64,000 bases of DNA from Lachnospiraceae bacterium (GTDB lineage: Bacteria; Bacillota; Clostridia; Lachnospirales; Lachnospiraceae), in the NCBI GenBank assembly GCA_017433725.1, contig JAFRGQ010000041.1, positions 20,828 to 84,827 of the forward strand, written 5' to 3'. The position numbers and the translations under genes were made by a program. The notes beneath the pieces were generated by a model. It made no database searches. It was not told the origin of the DNA and worked only from the letters and a program-made list of their open reading frames with translations. Below, piece after piece: positions 1 through 9,733 of this stretch (the first letter of the stretch is position 1; each line of letters begins with the position of its first letter).

Positions 1-338
1 CTCCGGAAGCGCACGATCTCGTCCGACTTCAGCCCCGTCGTGATATTAAAGTCCGTACGAAGAGCTGCATCCTGCTCCATCCAATACTCGTTATTACTTT
101 CGACCCAATCGATCTTACCATAGTGGAATGTAAAATACCCCATTGCCCGGACCATCTGGTCATAGTTCTCCAGAGAATCCACCTTAAAATACTCTGTCAG
201 GGCATACTTCAGTTCGTCATTCAGTTCATCATACGGTGCGTCCCCGATTCCGAGAACATTCACGCCGTTATCGTGAAGTCCGGCACAGAACCTTGAAAAA
301 GCTTCCGGGAAATTTGGGGATATGAAAACAAAATTCAT
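1..338 (-). CDS. ATP-grasp domain protein, N-terminal part (runs off the window)
   Basis: Reading leftward from an ATG at 338, the frame stays open to the window edge and begins MNFVFISPNFPEAF, followed by VLGIGDAPYDEL and WVESNNEYWMEQDAALRTDF. From memory this resembles the N-terminus of clostridial proteins annotated as ATP-grasp (carbamoyl-phosphate-synthase-like) ligases, whose catalytic domain would lie outside the window. The role and substrate cannot be read from this fragment. An AGAGAGGAAAGAG stretch upstream of the ATG can serve as the ribosome site. The gene is divergent from the lipoprotein at 606, and about 265 bp between them must hold both promoters. Family assignment is by recall and moderately sure; that it is a real coding start is likely. 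Confidence 0.65.
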   Translation of the reverse strand, partial: MNFVFISPNFPEAFSRFCAGLHDNGVNVLGIGDAPYDELNDELKYALTEYFKVDSLENYDQMVRAMGYFTFHYGKIDWVESNNEYWMEQDAALRTDFNITTGLKSDEIVRFR

Positions 339-605
339 CTCTTTCCTCTCTCTTCTTCATCAATTTTGACGTTTCACAGTGCATTCTAACACACATTTTC
401 ACTTTATTACAGTAAATTTCTTTTATAACGTCGGATCTGTACCCTCTCATTTCATGATTAGGCATAAAAAATGAAATTCAGTTGATTTTAGTAAAACTCA
501 TTGCTATACTTTGCATGAAATCTGATTTTCTTGCAAATGCACATTTTCTGCATTTGCACAATGTTGTTATCAACCTCGTGTTCATAGTATTTGAGGTATT
601 TGCAA

Positions 606-1751
606 ATGAAAAGAAAGCTTGTTCTCATCATTGCATCCATTCTTGTCCTCTCACAGACCGGTTGCGGAGAATCCCTGATGCTCGAGGATGCGACGAACGC
701 TGTCGCCGACAGCTCGGTCTCAGACAGTGATTCTTCCCAGGCGACCCCTACTCCACGGCAGCCTTCCGGAGGCGCTGCTACGATCATAGGGCAGCTGAGC
801 GGTCATTCAGATGAAAGCAGTACGCCGGAAACACCCGACTCCGGCAGCGACGTTTACATGGCAGATTTTGTGAACAGTACAAATAAAGATGTCGTCGACC
901 TCATTCCGTACGAAATTATGGATCTTGACCCAGACCGTGATGAAGAGAGCGATACCATTCAACTCCGTATCAACGAAGACAGCAAAGACCACAAGTTATC
1001 AAGTCTGCGTTTCTGGATAGACGGGACCATCAACGATTTCGTCTGTGATGCGGAAGAGTATGATACATTTCGCGGTGCTTATGTCTGTGATCTGAATTAC
1101 ACAGACAATCTGAGCAATATTATTACCGTATTTACCTCGTCAAGGACAGGCAGGCATCAGACCACGCTCTACTCCTATCATGATGACGTTGTAACTCTGT
1201 CCGGTTCATACGGTGGCTTCATAGATTTTCTGAGTATTGACGGCGCCGGCGATTTTTCGATCACGGAGGCGACCGATATTAAAACATCAGAATACGGTAC
1301 CATGTATGTGCGGAAGAATTTCCAATCCAAACAGACATACAGTTATGATGTCAACGAAAACATTCAGGAACTGACCATCGCATCCAATTCGATCGGATAT
1401 TACCCGGAGGAAGGACATTTTGCAATCGGTTACCCATTCTCTCTGAAGAAGGAGTTGACCCTCTATGTAAACAGTGAAGAGAGTTACGAGACGGGAACTC
1501 TCCCCGTCAACTTCAGAGGCGTGCTCAAAGAAGCCATCATCGAGGATGATAATTACCAGAAACCGAATGTGTTCCGGGTCGAACCGGAGGATGGATGGAC
1601 CGACAGCGAGACCAATATAGATTCTCCGATTTACGAGCCCTCCGGTGCCGGATCCGACGACTTTGATCCCGATAATTACTCCGGATGGATCTCCTATACG
1701 GAACTCACGGATGTAGCCAACGAGGGATTCCATACAGAATCCCAGCAGTAA
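606..1751 (+). CDS. Predicted lipoprotein of unknown function
   Basis: A 381-residue protein with a classic lipoprotein signal: KRK, a hydrophobic stretch, then lipobox LSQTGC with Cys20 as the lipidated residue. A Ser/Thr/Pro-rich linker follows (about residues 25-75, including TPTPRQPSGG), then a mostly beta-type acidic body with no motif I recognise. A longer reading starts at TTG 591, but ATG 606 is preferred because GAGG at 593-596 sits about 9 bases upstream and the signal peptide then begins directly. It should be tethered to the outer face of the membrane. It stands alone between a divergent gene and a convergent one, and is followed by a large palindrome that can stop transcription. 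No function is assigned. Confidence 0.8.
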   Translation: MKRKLVLIIASILVLSQTGCGESLMLEDATNAVADSSVSDSDSSQATPTPRQPSGGAATIIGQLSGHSDESSTPETPDSGSDVYMADFVNSTNKDVVDLIPYEIMDLDPDRDEESDTIQLRINEDSKDHKLSSLRFWIDGTINDFVCDAEEYDTFRGAYVCDLNYTDNLSNIITVFTSSRTGRHQTTLYSYHDDVVTLSGSYGGFIDFLSIDGAGDFSITEATDIKTSEYGTMYVRKNFQSKQTYSYDVNENIQELTIASNSIGYYPEEGHFAIGYPFSLKKELTLYVNSEESYETGTLPVNFRGVLKEAIIEDDNYQKPNVFRVEPEDGWTDSETNIDSPIYEPSGAGSDDFDPDNYSGWISYTELTDVANEGFHTESQQ

Positions 1752-1780
1752 TAAAGCAGAAAACAGCCTGATAGGACAAT

Positions 1781-1879
1781 AAAAGGGCTGCCGCTTTAGA
1801 TGTTTACTCAATATATGGCAGGCATTTTCAGATAACGCCTGCTATATATTGTGACTTCACCTAAAGCGGCAGCCCTTTT
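1781..1879. repeat. Nested palindromic repeat (family P), likely bidirectional terminator
   Basis: Outer arms of 19 bp, AAAAGGGCTGCCGCTTTAG at 1781-1799 and its exact complement at 1861-1879, enclose an inner inverted repeat (1810-1823 with 1837-1850, core ATATATGGCAGGC). A run of A precedes it and a run of T follows it, so the RNA from either strand forms a hairpin before U residues. It lies between the convergent ends of the lipoprotein and GerMN genes. Related copies occur at 17524, 29541, 48323, 51586, 56141 and 63804. Confidence 0.8.
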
Positions 1880-1897
1880 CTCTATGTGATATTCGTT

Positions 1898-2818
1898 TTA
1901 ATCCACTACCAGACTCATATCAGCCGTATACGGCTGCTTCAGGCTCAGCCCGTTGGCGAACTCCACATCCGATTCTCCGTTGATAGAGAACTGCACACTC
2001 CTGACATTGCAATCTTCAACAAGAGAGTTGACGATTGAATAGATGGTAGCCTCCGGACTGACGGTGAGAACATTTGCCTGAAAAGAAGAATCCAGGTTGA
2101 CATAACAGATTCCGTCAGAATTTGTCACAGATACGATCTGTACGTTCGGCGGGACCGTCGGATGATTTCCCCTGACTTTCGGTCCGTCGATCAGCCGCTC
2201 TACGATTGCCCACTCAAGCGGCATACTGCTGCTGTAATAAATCGACCTCGACTCCCTCTTCAGATGTTTGCCGTCCTCGGAAGCATAATACAAGTTGATC
2301 GATGCATGCGAGTACGTGTTGATCTGACGTCCGGCATTCTCGATAAATGTATCGGAAGTCATGGCTCCGATCTCCTGTCCCTTGGAATCTGTAATCGGTT
2401 TTCCGTTCACCGTGAACTGAACGCCTTTTACGTGCGGGATCTGCATAAGAGACCTGACGATACCCGCGCGGACAAGGACCTCTCTGGGCTTCTCCATCTC
2501 GTGATATTCCTTAGAGAAATCAATCGTGACGTTTCCGCCCTCGACCTCGCATCCCTGCACGGTAACCTTCTCCGTGAGAAGTCTCTTGTGCCTCGTTTCT
2601 TTCGGACCTGCAATGATAACCTTAAGATAGCCGTCTATCGACTCCTCCGTATTCTTTCCGTCGTCTGTGTACCGTTCATACTCGAGAGACTCCTCCTCAT
2701 CGTCCAGACAATAGACGACATTCTCTACCTTTTCCTCTTCCGAACTGCCTGAAGCACAGCCGGTAAGCAGTAAAAGAGTCATAATCAAAAATGTAATTAT
2801 AAGGCTGCTTCTTCGCAT
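1898..2818 (-). CDS. Lipoprotein with two GerMN domains, two-component-associated
   Basis: A 306-residue lipoprotein: RR, hydrophobic segment, lipobox LLTGC with Cys21, a short acidic linker, then two copies of the GerMN fold (about residues 60-165 and 185-290). Both copies carry the typical pattern of a phosphate-like P-x-G loop, an LxSSF/IDFSKE strand and a final VQFSINGE/VQFTVNGK strand. GAGGT lies 6 bases before the ATG. It starts 10 bp after the histidine kinase stops, so it belongs to the same operon. GerMN domains occur in spore-germination GerM and in actinobacterial LpqB, which is encoded after MtrA-MtrB. By that analogy this protein may modulate the kinase or report on the cell wall; that part is inference. 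Confidence 0.85.
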   Translation of the reverse strand: MRRSSLIITFLIMTLLLLTGCASGSSEEEKVENVVYCLDDEEESLEYERYTDDGKNTEESIDGYLKVIIAGPKETRHKRLLTEKVTVQGCEVEGGNVTIDFSKEYHEMEKPREVLVRAGIVRSLMQIPHVKGVQFTVNGKPITDSKGQEIGAMTSDTFIENAGRQINTYSHASINLYYASEDGKHLKRESRSIYYSSSMPLEWAIVERLIDGPKVRGNHPTVPPNVQIVSVTNSDGICYVNLDSSFQANVLTVSPEATIYSIVNSLVEDCNVRSVQFSINGESDVEFANGLSLKQPYTADMSLVVD

Positions 2819-2827
2819 GACCGTACC

Positions 2828-4242
2828 TCACTTCTGATGCTTTAACGGAATCCTGACCTGGAATGTTGTCCCCTCATTCTCCTTGCTGTTCAACTTGATC
2901 ACGCCCCTGTGAAGAACTATCGCGCTTCGCGCTATGGCAAGGCCCAGACCCGTCCCTTCAATAGTAGTCGAGTGCGATTTGTCTCCGCGATAGAATCGCT
3001 CGTAAATATGATCCTGCTGATCTGTCGGAATTCCCACGCCGCAGTCGGCCACGGTCACATAAAAATACTTGTGGTCGGCTGTCATGGATACCCGGACCCA
3101 TCCGCCTTCCACATTATACTTTATGCCGTTCTCAATGAGATTAGAAAATGCAAGGGAAAGCTTGCTCTCATCGACCTCCGCATAGACGTCGGGCATCGGC
3201 TCGACGAGCAGAGTTATATGATTCTTGGTGGCGATTGGTCTGAGACGTTTAATGATCCCCTCAATCAGGTCCGGAATAAAGCATTTCTCAATATTCAGAG
3301 CAGCCGCCTTCTTATCCAGACGCACCATCGACAGAAGGTCCGAGATTATTTTGTTCTCTCGGTCGATTTCCTGTGTAATGTCCTGCATGAACTCCTGATA
3401 GATTTCAACGGGAAGCCCTTCCTGTCCGTTCAGGGAATCAGCCAGGACCTTCATGGAAGTCAGCGGCGTTTTCAGCTCATGAGAGACATTGGATACGAAT
3501 TCCTGTCTGGAATTGTCCATCGCCCTGACGCGGGACAGCATCTGATTGAAGGCTGTCGTGATGGCAACGGTCTCAGTATAATCGGGAACAGAGATTGCCT
3601 CATCCTCATAGCCGTCCGTGACATCCTCAATTGCATGCGTCACTCGCATGAACGGCTTTACGAGCCATACCGAAAGGAAATATCCGATTATCATAACGAA
3701 CAGCAGAGCCAGAACAATTACGACAAGTCCCTGCCTCTCGAGGATTCTGGTATTCTGCACGATCTCATTCGTCGATATGGAGATCAGCATGACGCCCTCC
3801 ACTCTTCCGGATGCTTTAAGAAGAGGAAATGTCATCAATATGTACGCATTTCTATCATCGTAGGAAGACGTGCCCTTGCCCGTTGTAAACGTTGACACGA
3901 CCTCTTTCGACACAGATGTTTTGCCCGTGTCGATATCGTAGGTATCCTTCACAACGCGAAAATCGGAATCGACGATCAGAATGCGACCGTTATAGACATT
4001 GGAAAGAAGAGACAGCTCGCTGTTGATAGTCGGAGAATCCAGATTATCAAGATAGCCCTCTGTCTCTAAAGATTTGCACAAAATTTCGCACTGGTTCTTT
4101 ACACTGCTTTCGCGTAAAGAAACAGCGCGGTTCATGTAGCCCCGTACGATTATACCCGTTCCGATCGCGCACGGTATGATACCGATCAGGATCAGAATGA
4201 CCGTTATTCGAAAACGAAGGCTCCTTAAAAAAGAAAATTCAA
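2828..4242 (-). CDS. Membrane sensor histidine kinase
   Basis: A sensor kinase in HK order: short N-terminal helix, extracellular loop, second membrane helix (LVVIVLALLFVMIIGYFLSV), HAMP linker, H-box FVSNVSHELKTPLTS with the phospho-accepting His, N-box NLIENGIKYN, G1 box DCGVGIP and G2 box GTGLGLAI. The first ATG in frame is at 4135, but that would cut off the first membrane helix. Upstream codons from TTG 4242 read NFLFLRSLRFRITVILILIG, which supplies it, so the TTG is preferred (471 codons). The gene begins about 50 bp after the response regulator ends and is followed closely by the GerMN lipoprotein. It resembles WalK/MtrB-type kinases. The signal is unknown. Confidence 0.9.
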
Positions 4243-4291
4243 ATTGTTTGTCAACTCTGGAAAAAATGACTTACACCCCGCATGCTTATTT

Positions 4292-4981
4292 TCAGCTCTG
4301 GAAGTAATATCCCACGCCCCACTTCGTGTGAACAAATTTCGGATCGCTCGGATTCTCCTCAATCTTTTCACGCAGACGGCGAATATGGACATCAACCGTA
4401 CGTACATCGCCCGGATACTCATATCCCCAGACAATATTCAAAAGGTTCTCTCGGCTGTATACCTTGTTGGGATTGAACACAAGCAGCTCAAGAACATCGA
4501 ATTCCTTGGCTGTCAGATAAACTTCCTTGTCATGGACGTAGACTCTGCGGCTCTCGCAGTCCATACGCAGCCCGGCCACTTCGATCGTCCTCGCCTTATC
4601 CTTCTCATCCGCGCTTTTCTTTGATCTGCGCAGAATCGCCTTAATGCGAGCTTTCACTTCAAGTATATTGAACGGTTTTGTAATATAATCATCCGCACCG
4701 TATTCCAGACCCAGAATCTTATCCATATCTTCTCCCTTGGCGGTCAGCATGATGATCGGGACGGAGGAAAAGTCCCTGATTTGCTGACACACGTCAAGTC
4801 CCGAAATCTTCGGAAGCATCAGATCCAGCAGGATGATATCGTATTCAGTCTGTTTTGCGAACTCAAGTGCCTCTTCACCGTCATATGCGCAGGTCACGTC
4901 ATATCCGTCCTGCTCGAGAGAAAATCGTATGCCCTTGACAATCAGTTTCTCATCATCTACTACCAGTACCTTTTTTGCCAT
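4292..4981 (-). CDS. OmpR/PhoB-family response regulator
   Basis: A 229-residue regulator with an N-terminal receiver and a C-terminal winged-helix DNA-binding domain. Visible receiver residues are the acidic pair VVDDE (Asp9, Asp10), the phospho-acceptor in LLDLMLP (near residue 53), the conserved Thr in MLTAKG and the Lys in ITKPF. The C-terminal half shows the OmpR pattern EFDVLELLVFNPNKVYSRE and VDVHIRRLREKIE. It heads the operon with the kinase and GerMN lipoprotein. Sequence feel and length are WalR/PhoP-like. It is not next to the yycH/yycI genes that mark the classical wal locus, so no symbol is given. Confidence 0.93.
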   Translation of the reverse strand: MAKKVLVVDDEKLIVKGIRFSLEQDGYDVTCAYDGEEALEFAKQTEYDIILLDLMLPKISGLDVCQQIRDFSSVPIIMLTAKGEDMDKILGLEYGADDYITKPFNILEVKARIKAILRRSKKSADEKDKARTIEVAGLRMDCESRRVYVHDKEVYLTAKEFDVLELLVFNPNKVYSRENLLNIVWGYEYPGDVRTVDVHIRRLREKIEENPSDPKFVHTKWGVGYYFQS

Positions 4982-4997
4982 CTATATCTCCTCATCT

Positions 4998-5093
4998 TTC
5001 AAGTCACGCACGCAAGACCCGGCTATAAATTCGGATCAACTTCAGCTGACTTAAATCCAACCGGAATTCCTGCACTTCTTTGCGTAACGTCCG
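4998..5093. repeat. Interspersed repeat (family C), copy 1
   Basis: The stretch TTTCAAGTCACGCACGCAAG, then an ATTCGG...TCAGCTGAC core, then a CCGGAATTCCTGC end matches in order the sequence at 12928-13010 (TTTCAAGTCTCGCTCGCGAG, GTCAGCGTTAGCTGAC, CCGAATCCCTGC). Both copies can fold into small hairpins and both sit immediately upstream of a minus-strand gene (response regulator; serA-type gene). Boundaries are approximate. Confidence 0.55.
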
Positions 5094-5825
5094 TTATCCG
5101 ACTGTTATATCGTTCTTAATGTTGTTGAACAACGCATTCTTGATACCTGTGACCTTCATGATATCCTCAATGGTCTCAAACGCGCCGTTCGTCTCTCTGT
5201 ACAAAATAATTGCCTCGGCTCTCGATTCACCGATTCCCGTCAGTGTCTGCAGCGTCGCTGAATCTGCCGTATTTATATTGACTTTTCCATCCGCCAAGAC
5301 ACCCTGTGACTGACTGCTGCCGGTCCCGGATTCCTGCGTCGTGTCGGCTAAGCCGTCTGCCGTTGCCCCCGTATTCCCGTCAGGCATGCGCGGGGCTCTG
5401 CCCGCCGTCTCCTCTTTCGTCGGTACGTAAATCTGCTCACCGTCGCAGAGGATCCTGGCTTTGTTTATATAACTGCCGTCCGCATCCTGTCCGAGTCCGC
5501 CTGCCTTTTCAATAGCTTCGAACACGCGCGAGCCTTCCGGCATTTTGACTACTCCCGGGGAAATCACTGCCCCACAGACATCGACATAAATCGCGGATTT
5601 TTCACCCGATTCATCGCTATCCGGATGCAGATCGTCCTGTGTTGAGGATGCTTCGGACATTGTCTTATCACGTTCCCGAAACTCTCCTTCAGCCTGCAGA
5701 GCCGATACGCTCCGATCATCGACGAAGCGTACATCCTCGGTCGTTTGGCCGTGCGCCGCACAGCCGCTCAGCAGAATAAAAACCATGACGCAGACAGCCA
5801 TGGAATTTCTGAAATTATAAAACAT
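5094..5825 (-). CDS. ComEA-like SLBB + helix-hairpin-helix protein
   Basis: A 243-residue exported protein: short N-terminus, hydrophobic signal ending LLSGCAAHG (lipobox-like), a charged linker, an SLBB domain (IYVDVCGAVISPGVVKMPEG to QIYVPTKEE), a Gly/Thr-rich linker and a C-terminal helix-hairpin-helix pair (VNINTADSATLQTLTGIGES, IEDIMKVTGIK). This is the domain order of ComEA, the surface DNA receptor for competence uptake. An upstream Met at 5867 is rejected because GGAGG lies 6 bases before ATG 5825. ComEC is not next to it. The lipobox Cys would make it a lipoprotein rather than a plain membrane-anchored ComEA. Confidence 0.85.
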   Translation of the reverse strand: MFYNFRNSMAVCVMVFILLSGCAAHGQTTEDVRFVDDRSVSALQAEGEFRERDKTMSEASSTQDDLHPDSDESGEKSAIYVDVCGAVISPGVVKMPEGSRVFEAIEKAGGLGQDADGSYINKARILCDGEQIYVPTKEETAGRAPRMPDGNTGATADGLADTTQESGTGSSQSQGVLADGKVNINTADSATLQTLTGIGESRAEAIILYRETNGAFETIEDIMKVTGIKNALFNNIKNDITVG

Positions 5826-5954
5826 CGTGCACCTCCGAAGAACATAGCTATGCCTCCGACCGTGCACGATACTATTGTAACGAAATAATTTATGCTTGAC
5901 AAGTCACTTTCGCATGATGTTTTTCTGTTCTGAAACAGCGTTTTGATTAAAACG

Positions 5955-5996
5955 ACAAAAGTCGATTACGGATTGTTCCGTGCTTACGCACTCCTC
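5955..5996. repeat. 3'-end repeat (family G), copy at argD
   Basis: The sequence AAGTCGATTACGGATTGTTC followed by CGTGCTTACGCAC recurs almost unchanged at 15455-15492 and, more diverged, at 22444-22475. Here it reaches the argD stop codon. Read on the minus strand it gives GTGC-GTAA-GCAC and CGGA-ACAA-TCCG mini-hairpins. All three copies lie at or just before the 3' end of minus-strand genes (argD, fruK, prmC). Confidence 0.6.
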
Positions 5997-7188
5997 AGAT
6001 ACACGCTTCCAGGATCCGGACAGCCTCATCGACATCCGATTCCGTGATGACGAGCGGCGGAACGAAGCGCAGTACATTATTGCTCGCGCTGATGATCAGC
6101 AGCCCCTTTTCAAGCGCCCTGTTCGTGATTGGTCCGACCGGACAATCTGTTGCAAATTCCAGACCTCGGATCAGTCCGAGTCCTCTGTGCGCGACGACCT
6201 TGTCCGCATGGCGCGCTGCAAATGCATCCAGCGCATCGGCCAGATATTTTCCCATGGTTTCTGCATGAGAGACGATGTCATTTTCCCTGAACAGCTCAAA
6301 GACCGTATCGACCGCCGCGCAGACAAACGGATTTCCGCCGTATGTTGTCCCGTGGTCACCGGGGACCAGAGAATTCGCCGCGACTTTCTCGTTCAGGACA
6401 AATGCCCCCACCGGCACGCCGCATCCCAGAGCCTTCGCACATGTCATGATATCCGGCATGATTCCGTAATGTTCATAAGCCCAGAGCTTTCCGGTGCGAC
6501 CCATACCGCACTGGATCTCATCCAGAATGAGAAGAATATCCTTCTCGTCGCAGATTCTGCGGATCTCACGGATAAATTCAGGATCTGCCGGATAAATTCC
6601 GCCCTCGCCCTGAACAGTCTCCATAATGATAGCACATGTAGAATCGTTGACAAGTGCTTTCACGCTCTCGATATTATTGTATTCAGCAAATACTACGCCT
6701 CCCATGAGCGGTTTGAACGGGTCCTGATAATGCGCGTTCCCGGTGACAGACAGAGCGCCGACGGAACGTCCGTGGAAGGAGCTCTTCATCGCGATGATCT
6801 CATGATCATTCTTCTTGTCCTTCAGCCACGCATATTTTCTTGCGGATTTGATCGCGCCCTCAATGGCCTCCGCCCCGCTGTTCGTGAAGAATACTTTGGA
6901 GAGTCCCGATGATGTAACAACTGCCTTCGCCGCACGCGCGAGAGGCTCATGGTAGTAGAGATTTGACGTGTGAAGGACTTTGTCGATCTGCCTTTTAAGA
7001 GCATCATCGTAGCCGGGATAGTGATATCCCAGCGCATAGACTGCTATGCCCGCCATAAAGTCAAGGTATTCCTTTCCCTCTGCGTCCCAGACACGAACAC
7101 CTTCTCCGCGATCAATGGAGAGCGGGTAACGATTATATGTGTGAAGTACATACTCATCAACGGTCTGCATGATTTCATTCTGTATCAT
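5995..7188 (-). CDS. argD: Acetylornithine aminotransferase
   Basis: A PLP-dependent class III aminotransferase of 397 residues that makes N-acetylornithine from the semialdehyde in arginine synthesis. Visible marks are FFTNSGAEAIEGAIKSARKY, the cofactor Asp region ILLILDEIQCGMGRTG and the Schiff-base Lys in MTCAKALGCGVPVGAF. The frame opens at 7221, but the internal ATG at 7188 has AGGTG 7 bases upstream and matches family starts (MIQNEIMQTVDEYVLHTYNR). It is the last gene of argJ-argB-argD, about 130 bp after argB. ArgD and the succinyl-ornithine or GABA aminotransferases are related, but the context makes ArgD the clear choice. Confidence 0.95.
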   Translation of the reverse strand: MIQNEIMQTVDEYVLHTYNRYPLSIDRGEGVRVWDAEGKEYLDFMAGIAVYALGYHYPGYDDALKRQIDKVLHTSNLYYHEPLARAAKAVVTSSGLSKVFFTNSGAEAIEGAIKSARKYAWLKDKKNDHEIIAMKSSFHGRSVGALSVTGNAHYQDPFKPLMGGVVFAEYNNIESVKALVNDSTCAIIMETVQGEGGIYPADPEFIREIRRICDEKDILLILDEIQCGMGRTGKLWAYEHYGIMPDIMTCAKALGCGVPVGAFVLNEKVAANSLVPGDHGTTYGGNPFVCAAVDTVFELFRENDIVSHAETMGKYLADALDAFAARHADKVVAHRGLGLIRGLEFATDCPVGPITNRALEKGLLIISASNNVLRFVPPLVITESDVDEAVRILEACI

Positions 7189-7318
7189 AAGTGCACCTGC
7201 TATCTTTCCTTTTATCTTCATCTATTTCCCACTTCATAATGCTGAACCGTCGCAATCAGCAAAATAGTACGACCATTCTGGAACCGCATGTGAGAAATCT
7301 GTCATGGACATCCCGAAA

Positions 7319-8227
7319 TTATTTTGTTCCGTGAAAATATCTGCTGTCGTCACGGTCAATGATCGCCGTTCCGATGCCTCGATCCGTAAAGAACTCGAGA
7401 AGGAGTGAGTGCTCCACTCTTCCGTCCAGAATATGTACTCTGGATACGCCCTGTTCTATCGCGGCTATACAGTTCTGAAGCTTCGGCAACATTCCGCCGC
7501 CGGCGTTTCCTTCTGCAATAAAGTCTCTGGTCTCCTCGACTGTGAGCTCGGAAATCAGAGTAGTCGGATCATGAGGATCCCGGTAGACACCCTCTATATC
7601 GGACAGGAATACCAGCTTGTTGGCTTTCTCGGCTGTCGCAATCGCGCAGGCAGCGTCATCCGCGTTCACATTGTAGGACTTGAAATCTTTCTCGCCCATG
7701 CCGATCGGGCAGATGACCGGAACGAAATCCTGGTCAAGCAACGTATCGATCAATGCAGTATTAACTGTCGTCACCTCACCGACGTATCCGATGTCCTGGC
7801 CTCCGGGCAACTCTTTCTTCTTAACGAGCATGGTAGCGCCGTCCTTGCCGGAAATGCCGCAGGCCTTCACACCGTTCTCTTCCATATACTGAACAAGGCC
7901 TTTGTTGACGCGGTTCAGCACCATCTCCGCGATCTCCATGGTCTTGGAATCCGTGACGCGGAGCCCGTTCACGAACTCGGGAGTCTTACCGGAGAGCTTG
8001 ACCCACTTGCTGATCTCCTTTCCGCCGCCGTGAACTATAATCGGCTTCATACCGATCAGCTTCAGAAGGGCAACATCGGTGATGACACTCTTCTTCAGGA
8101 CGGAATCCGTCATAGCGGATCCGCCGTACTTGACTACTATCTTTTTACCGCTGAACTCGCGGATATAGGGAAGGGCTTCAATGAGAACATTCGCCTTCTC
8201 GATCCATAAATCCATATTTCCGGCCAT
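7319..8227 (-). CDS. argB: Acetylglutamate kinase
   Basis: A 302-residue amino-acid kinase that phosphorylates N-acetylglutamate. The family marks are [12 protein letters not shown] at the N-terminus, [10 protein letters not shown], the [21 protein letters not shown] segment (written here only in part as a mark), and [13 protein letters not shown]. The frame is open to 8365. The start at 8227 is chosen because GGAG lies 6 bases upstream and the protein then begins [20 protein letters not shown]. It sits between argJ (119 bp upstream) and argD, so the three form one transcription unit. Proteins of this length with an extended N-terminal helix are often the arginine-inhibited hexameric form; feedback control is therefore likely but not shown. 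Confidence 0.96.
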   Translation of the reverse strand: MAGNMDLWIEKANVLIEALPYIREFSGKKIVVKYGGSAMTDSVLKKSVITDVALLKLIGMKPIIVHGGGKEISKWVKLSGKTPEFVNGLRVTDSKTMEIAEMVLNRVNKGLVQYMEENGVKACGISGKDGATMLVKKKELPGGQDIGYVGEVTTVNTALIDTLLDQDFVPVICPIGMGEKDFKSYNVNADDAACAIATAEKANKLVFLSDIEGVYRDPHDPTTLISELTVEETRDFIAEGNAGGGMLPKLQNCIAAIEQGVSRVHILDGRVEHSLLLEFFTDRGIGTAIIDRDDSRYFHGTK

Positions 8228-8345
8228 ATCTATCTCCATTCCGCCGCCTGACGGCGGCATCTGATTTCTTCGGTTTCTGTCTTCTTTATTCTTGAAGACC
8301 GTCAATTTAACGAAGCAGACTTTCTTCTTGTATAAAGGCTTGCTC

Positions 8346-9572
8346 TTACGAACGGTAGTCCGCATTGATATTTACATACTCATGAGTCAGATCGCAGCCC
8401 CATGCGTCAGCCTCGGCGTCGCCCGTCTTCATGTCCGCCGTCGCGGTGATCTCATCGCACGAGAGGATCTCTGTTGCAAATTCCTCACTGTAGCCCGTCG
8501 ACACGCCGTTCTTTAAGATCTGCAGCTTACCGGCTGCACTCTCAAAATAGAGGTCAACTTTATCCGGGTCAAATTCTATCCCCGAATAGCCGAGTGCACA
8601 GAGGATCCTGCCCCAATTCGCGTCATGCCCTGCGATGGCGGCCTTGGTCAGCGTCGATGAGACGACGGAGCGGGCGAGCACGCGCGCATTTTCCTTCGTA
8701 TCGGCGTGGATAACCTTGACTTCGAAGAGACATGTCGCACCTTCGCCGTCCTTTGCCATCTTCTTCGCAAGCTTCGTGCAGACCTCGAGAAGACCCGCAC
8801 GGAAAAGTGCGTAATCCTCATCCTCACCTGTGATCTCTCTGTTCCCGGCCTTACCGTTCGCCATCACAATGCAGGTATCGTTCGTGGAAGTATCTCCATC
8901 GACAGACACCATGTTGAACGTATCCGGGACCACGGAAGAAAGAGCCTTCTGAAGCATTTCCTTGGAAATAGCAGCATCTGTTCCGATGAATGCGAGCATC
9001 GTGCACATATTAGGATGAATCATACCGGAGCCCTTGCAGCAACCTCCGATAACTGCTTCCGTTCCGTCAGAGAGACTGATGCTGACAGCGGCTTCCTTCG
9101 GAACGGTATCCGTTGTCATGATGGCGCGAGCTGCACGAGCCCCTCCTTCCAAACTGCCATCAAGACCGGGCTTTAAGGCTGTCACGCCCGCCACGATCTT
9201 GTCGATCGGAATCTGCTGACCGATAACACCGGTGGATGCTACGAGCACGGCATTTGCTTCAACATCGAATTCCCTTGCAGCTGCCTCTGCCGTCTCGCGG
9301 CAGTAACGAAGGCCTTCTTCACCGGTGCAGGCATTTGCAACGCCCGAATTCACCACTATGACCTGAGCCTTATTGCCGGATCTGACCTGATCTCTGTCCC
9401 AGATGACCGGAGCCGCTTTCACACGGTTGGTCGTAAAAGTTCCTGCCGTAATGCAGGGAGTATCTGAATATATAAGAGCCATATCGGCGCTGCCGTTCTT
9501 TTTAATACCGGCTGCCCCGCCGGTCGCTGAAAAACCTTTTGCAGCTGTTACGCCGCCTGATATACACTTCAT
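8346..9572 (-). CDS. argJ: Glutamate N-acetyltransferase / amino-acid acetyltransferase
   Basis: A 408-residue ArgJ that moves the acetyl group from acetylornithine to glutamate and, in bifunctional forms, also makes acetylglutamate from acetyl-CoA. It is made as a precursor that cuts itself before a Thr; the motif KDGEGATC is present with that Thr. Other family segments are [22 protein letters not shown] and [11 protein letters not shown]. An upstream start at 9641 is possible, but AGGAGGG 7 bases before ATG 9572 and the typical beginning [14 protein letters not shown] decide for 9572. It leads the argJBD unit, and its promoter region is shared with divergent argG and contains ARG-box-like sites. 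Confidence 0.96.
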   Translation of the reverse strand: MKCISGGVTAAKGFSATGGAAGIKKNGSADMALIYSDTPCITAGTFTTNRVKAAPVIWDRDQVRSGNKAQVIVVNSGVANACTGEEGLRYCRETAEAAAREFDVEANAVLVASTGVIGQQIPIDKIVAGVTALKPGLDGSLEGGARAARAIMTTDTVPKEAAVSISLSDGTEAVIGGCCKGSGMIHPNMCTMLAFIGTDAAISKEMLQKALSSVVPDTFNMVSVDGDTSTNDTCIVMANGKAGNREITGEDEDYALFRAGLLEVCTKLAKKMAKDGEGATCLFEVKVIHADTKENARVLARSVVSSTLTKAAIAGHDANWGRILCALGYSGIEFDPDKVDLYFESAAGKLQILKNGVSTGYSEEFATEILSCDEITATADMKTGDAEADAWGCDLTHEYVNINADYRS

Positions 9573-9639
9573 AGTTTTCCCTCCTCGTTTATATTGATAC
9601 ATAATAGACCATTCGAGAAGAAATGTAAACCGTTTTATC

Positions 9640-9733
9640 ATGCATATTTATACATTTTCTTTGTATATTTATTCATACATTGGCCACTAAAAATCTATTT
9701 TCTAAATTAAGTGTTGCATATTTTTTGCATACG
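9640..9733. promoter_or_regulatory. ARG-box-like operators (AhrC/ArgR) between argJ and argG
   Basis: Three imperfect palindromes of the arginine-repressor type lie in the divergent region: ATGCATATTTATACATT (9640-9656), TTGTATATTTATTCATACA (9661-9679) and GTTGCATATTTTTTGCATAC (9713-9732). They match the TGNAT-WWWW-ATNCA pattern known for ArgR/AhrC sites. Boxes 1 and 2 are spaced about two helical turns apart, as is usual for the hexameric repressor, and box 3 covers the predicted argG promoter. Repression of both arms by arginine is inferred from this. The repressor gene is not in the window. Confidence 0.7.
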
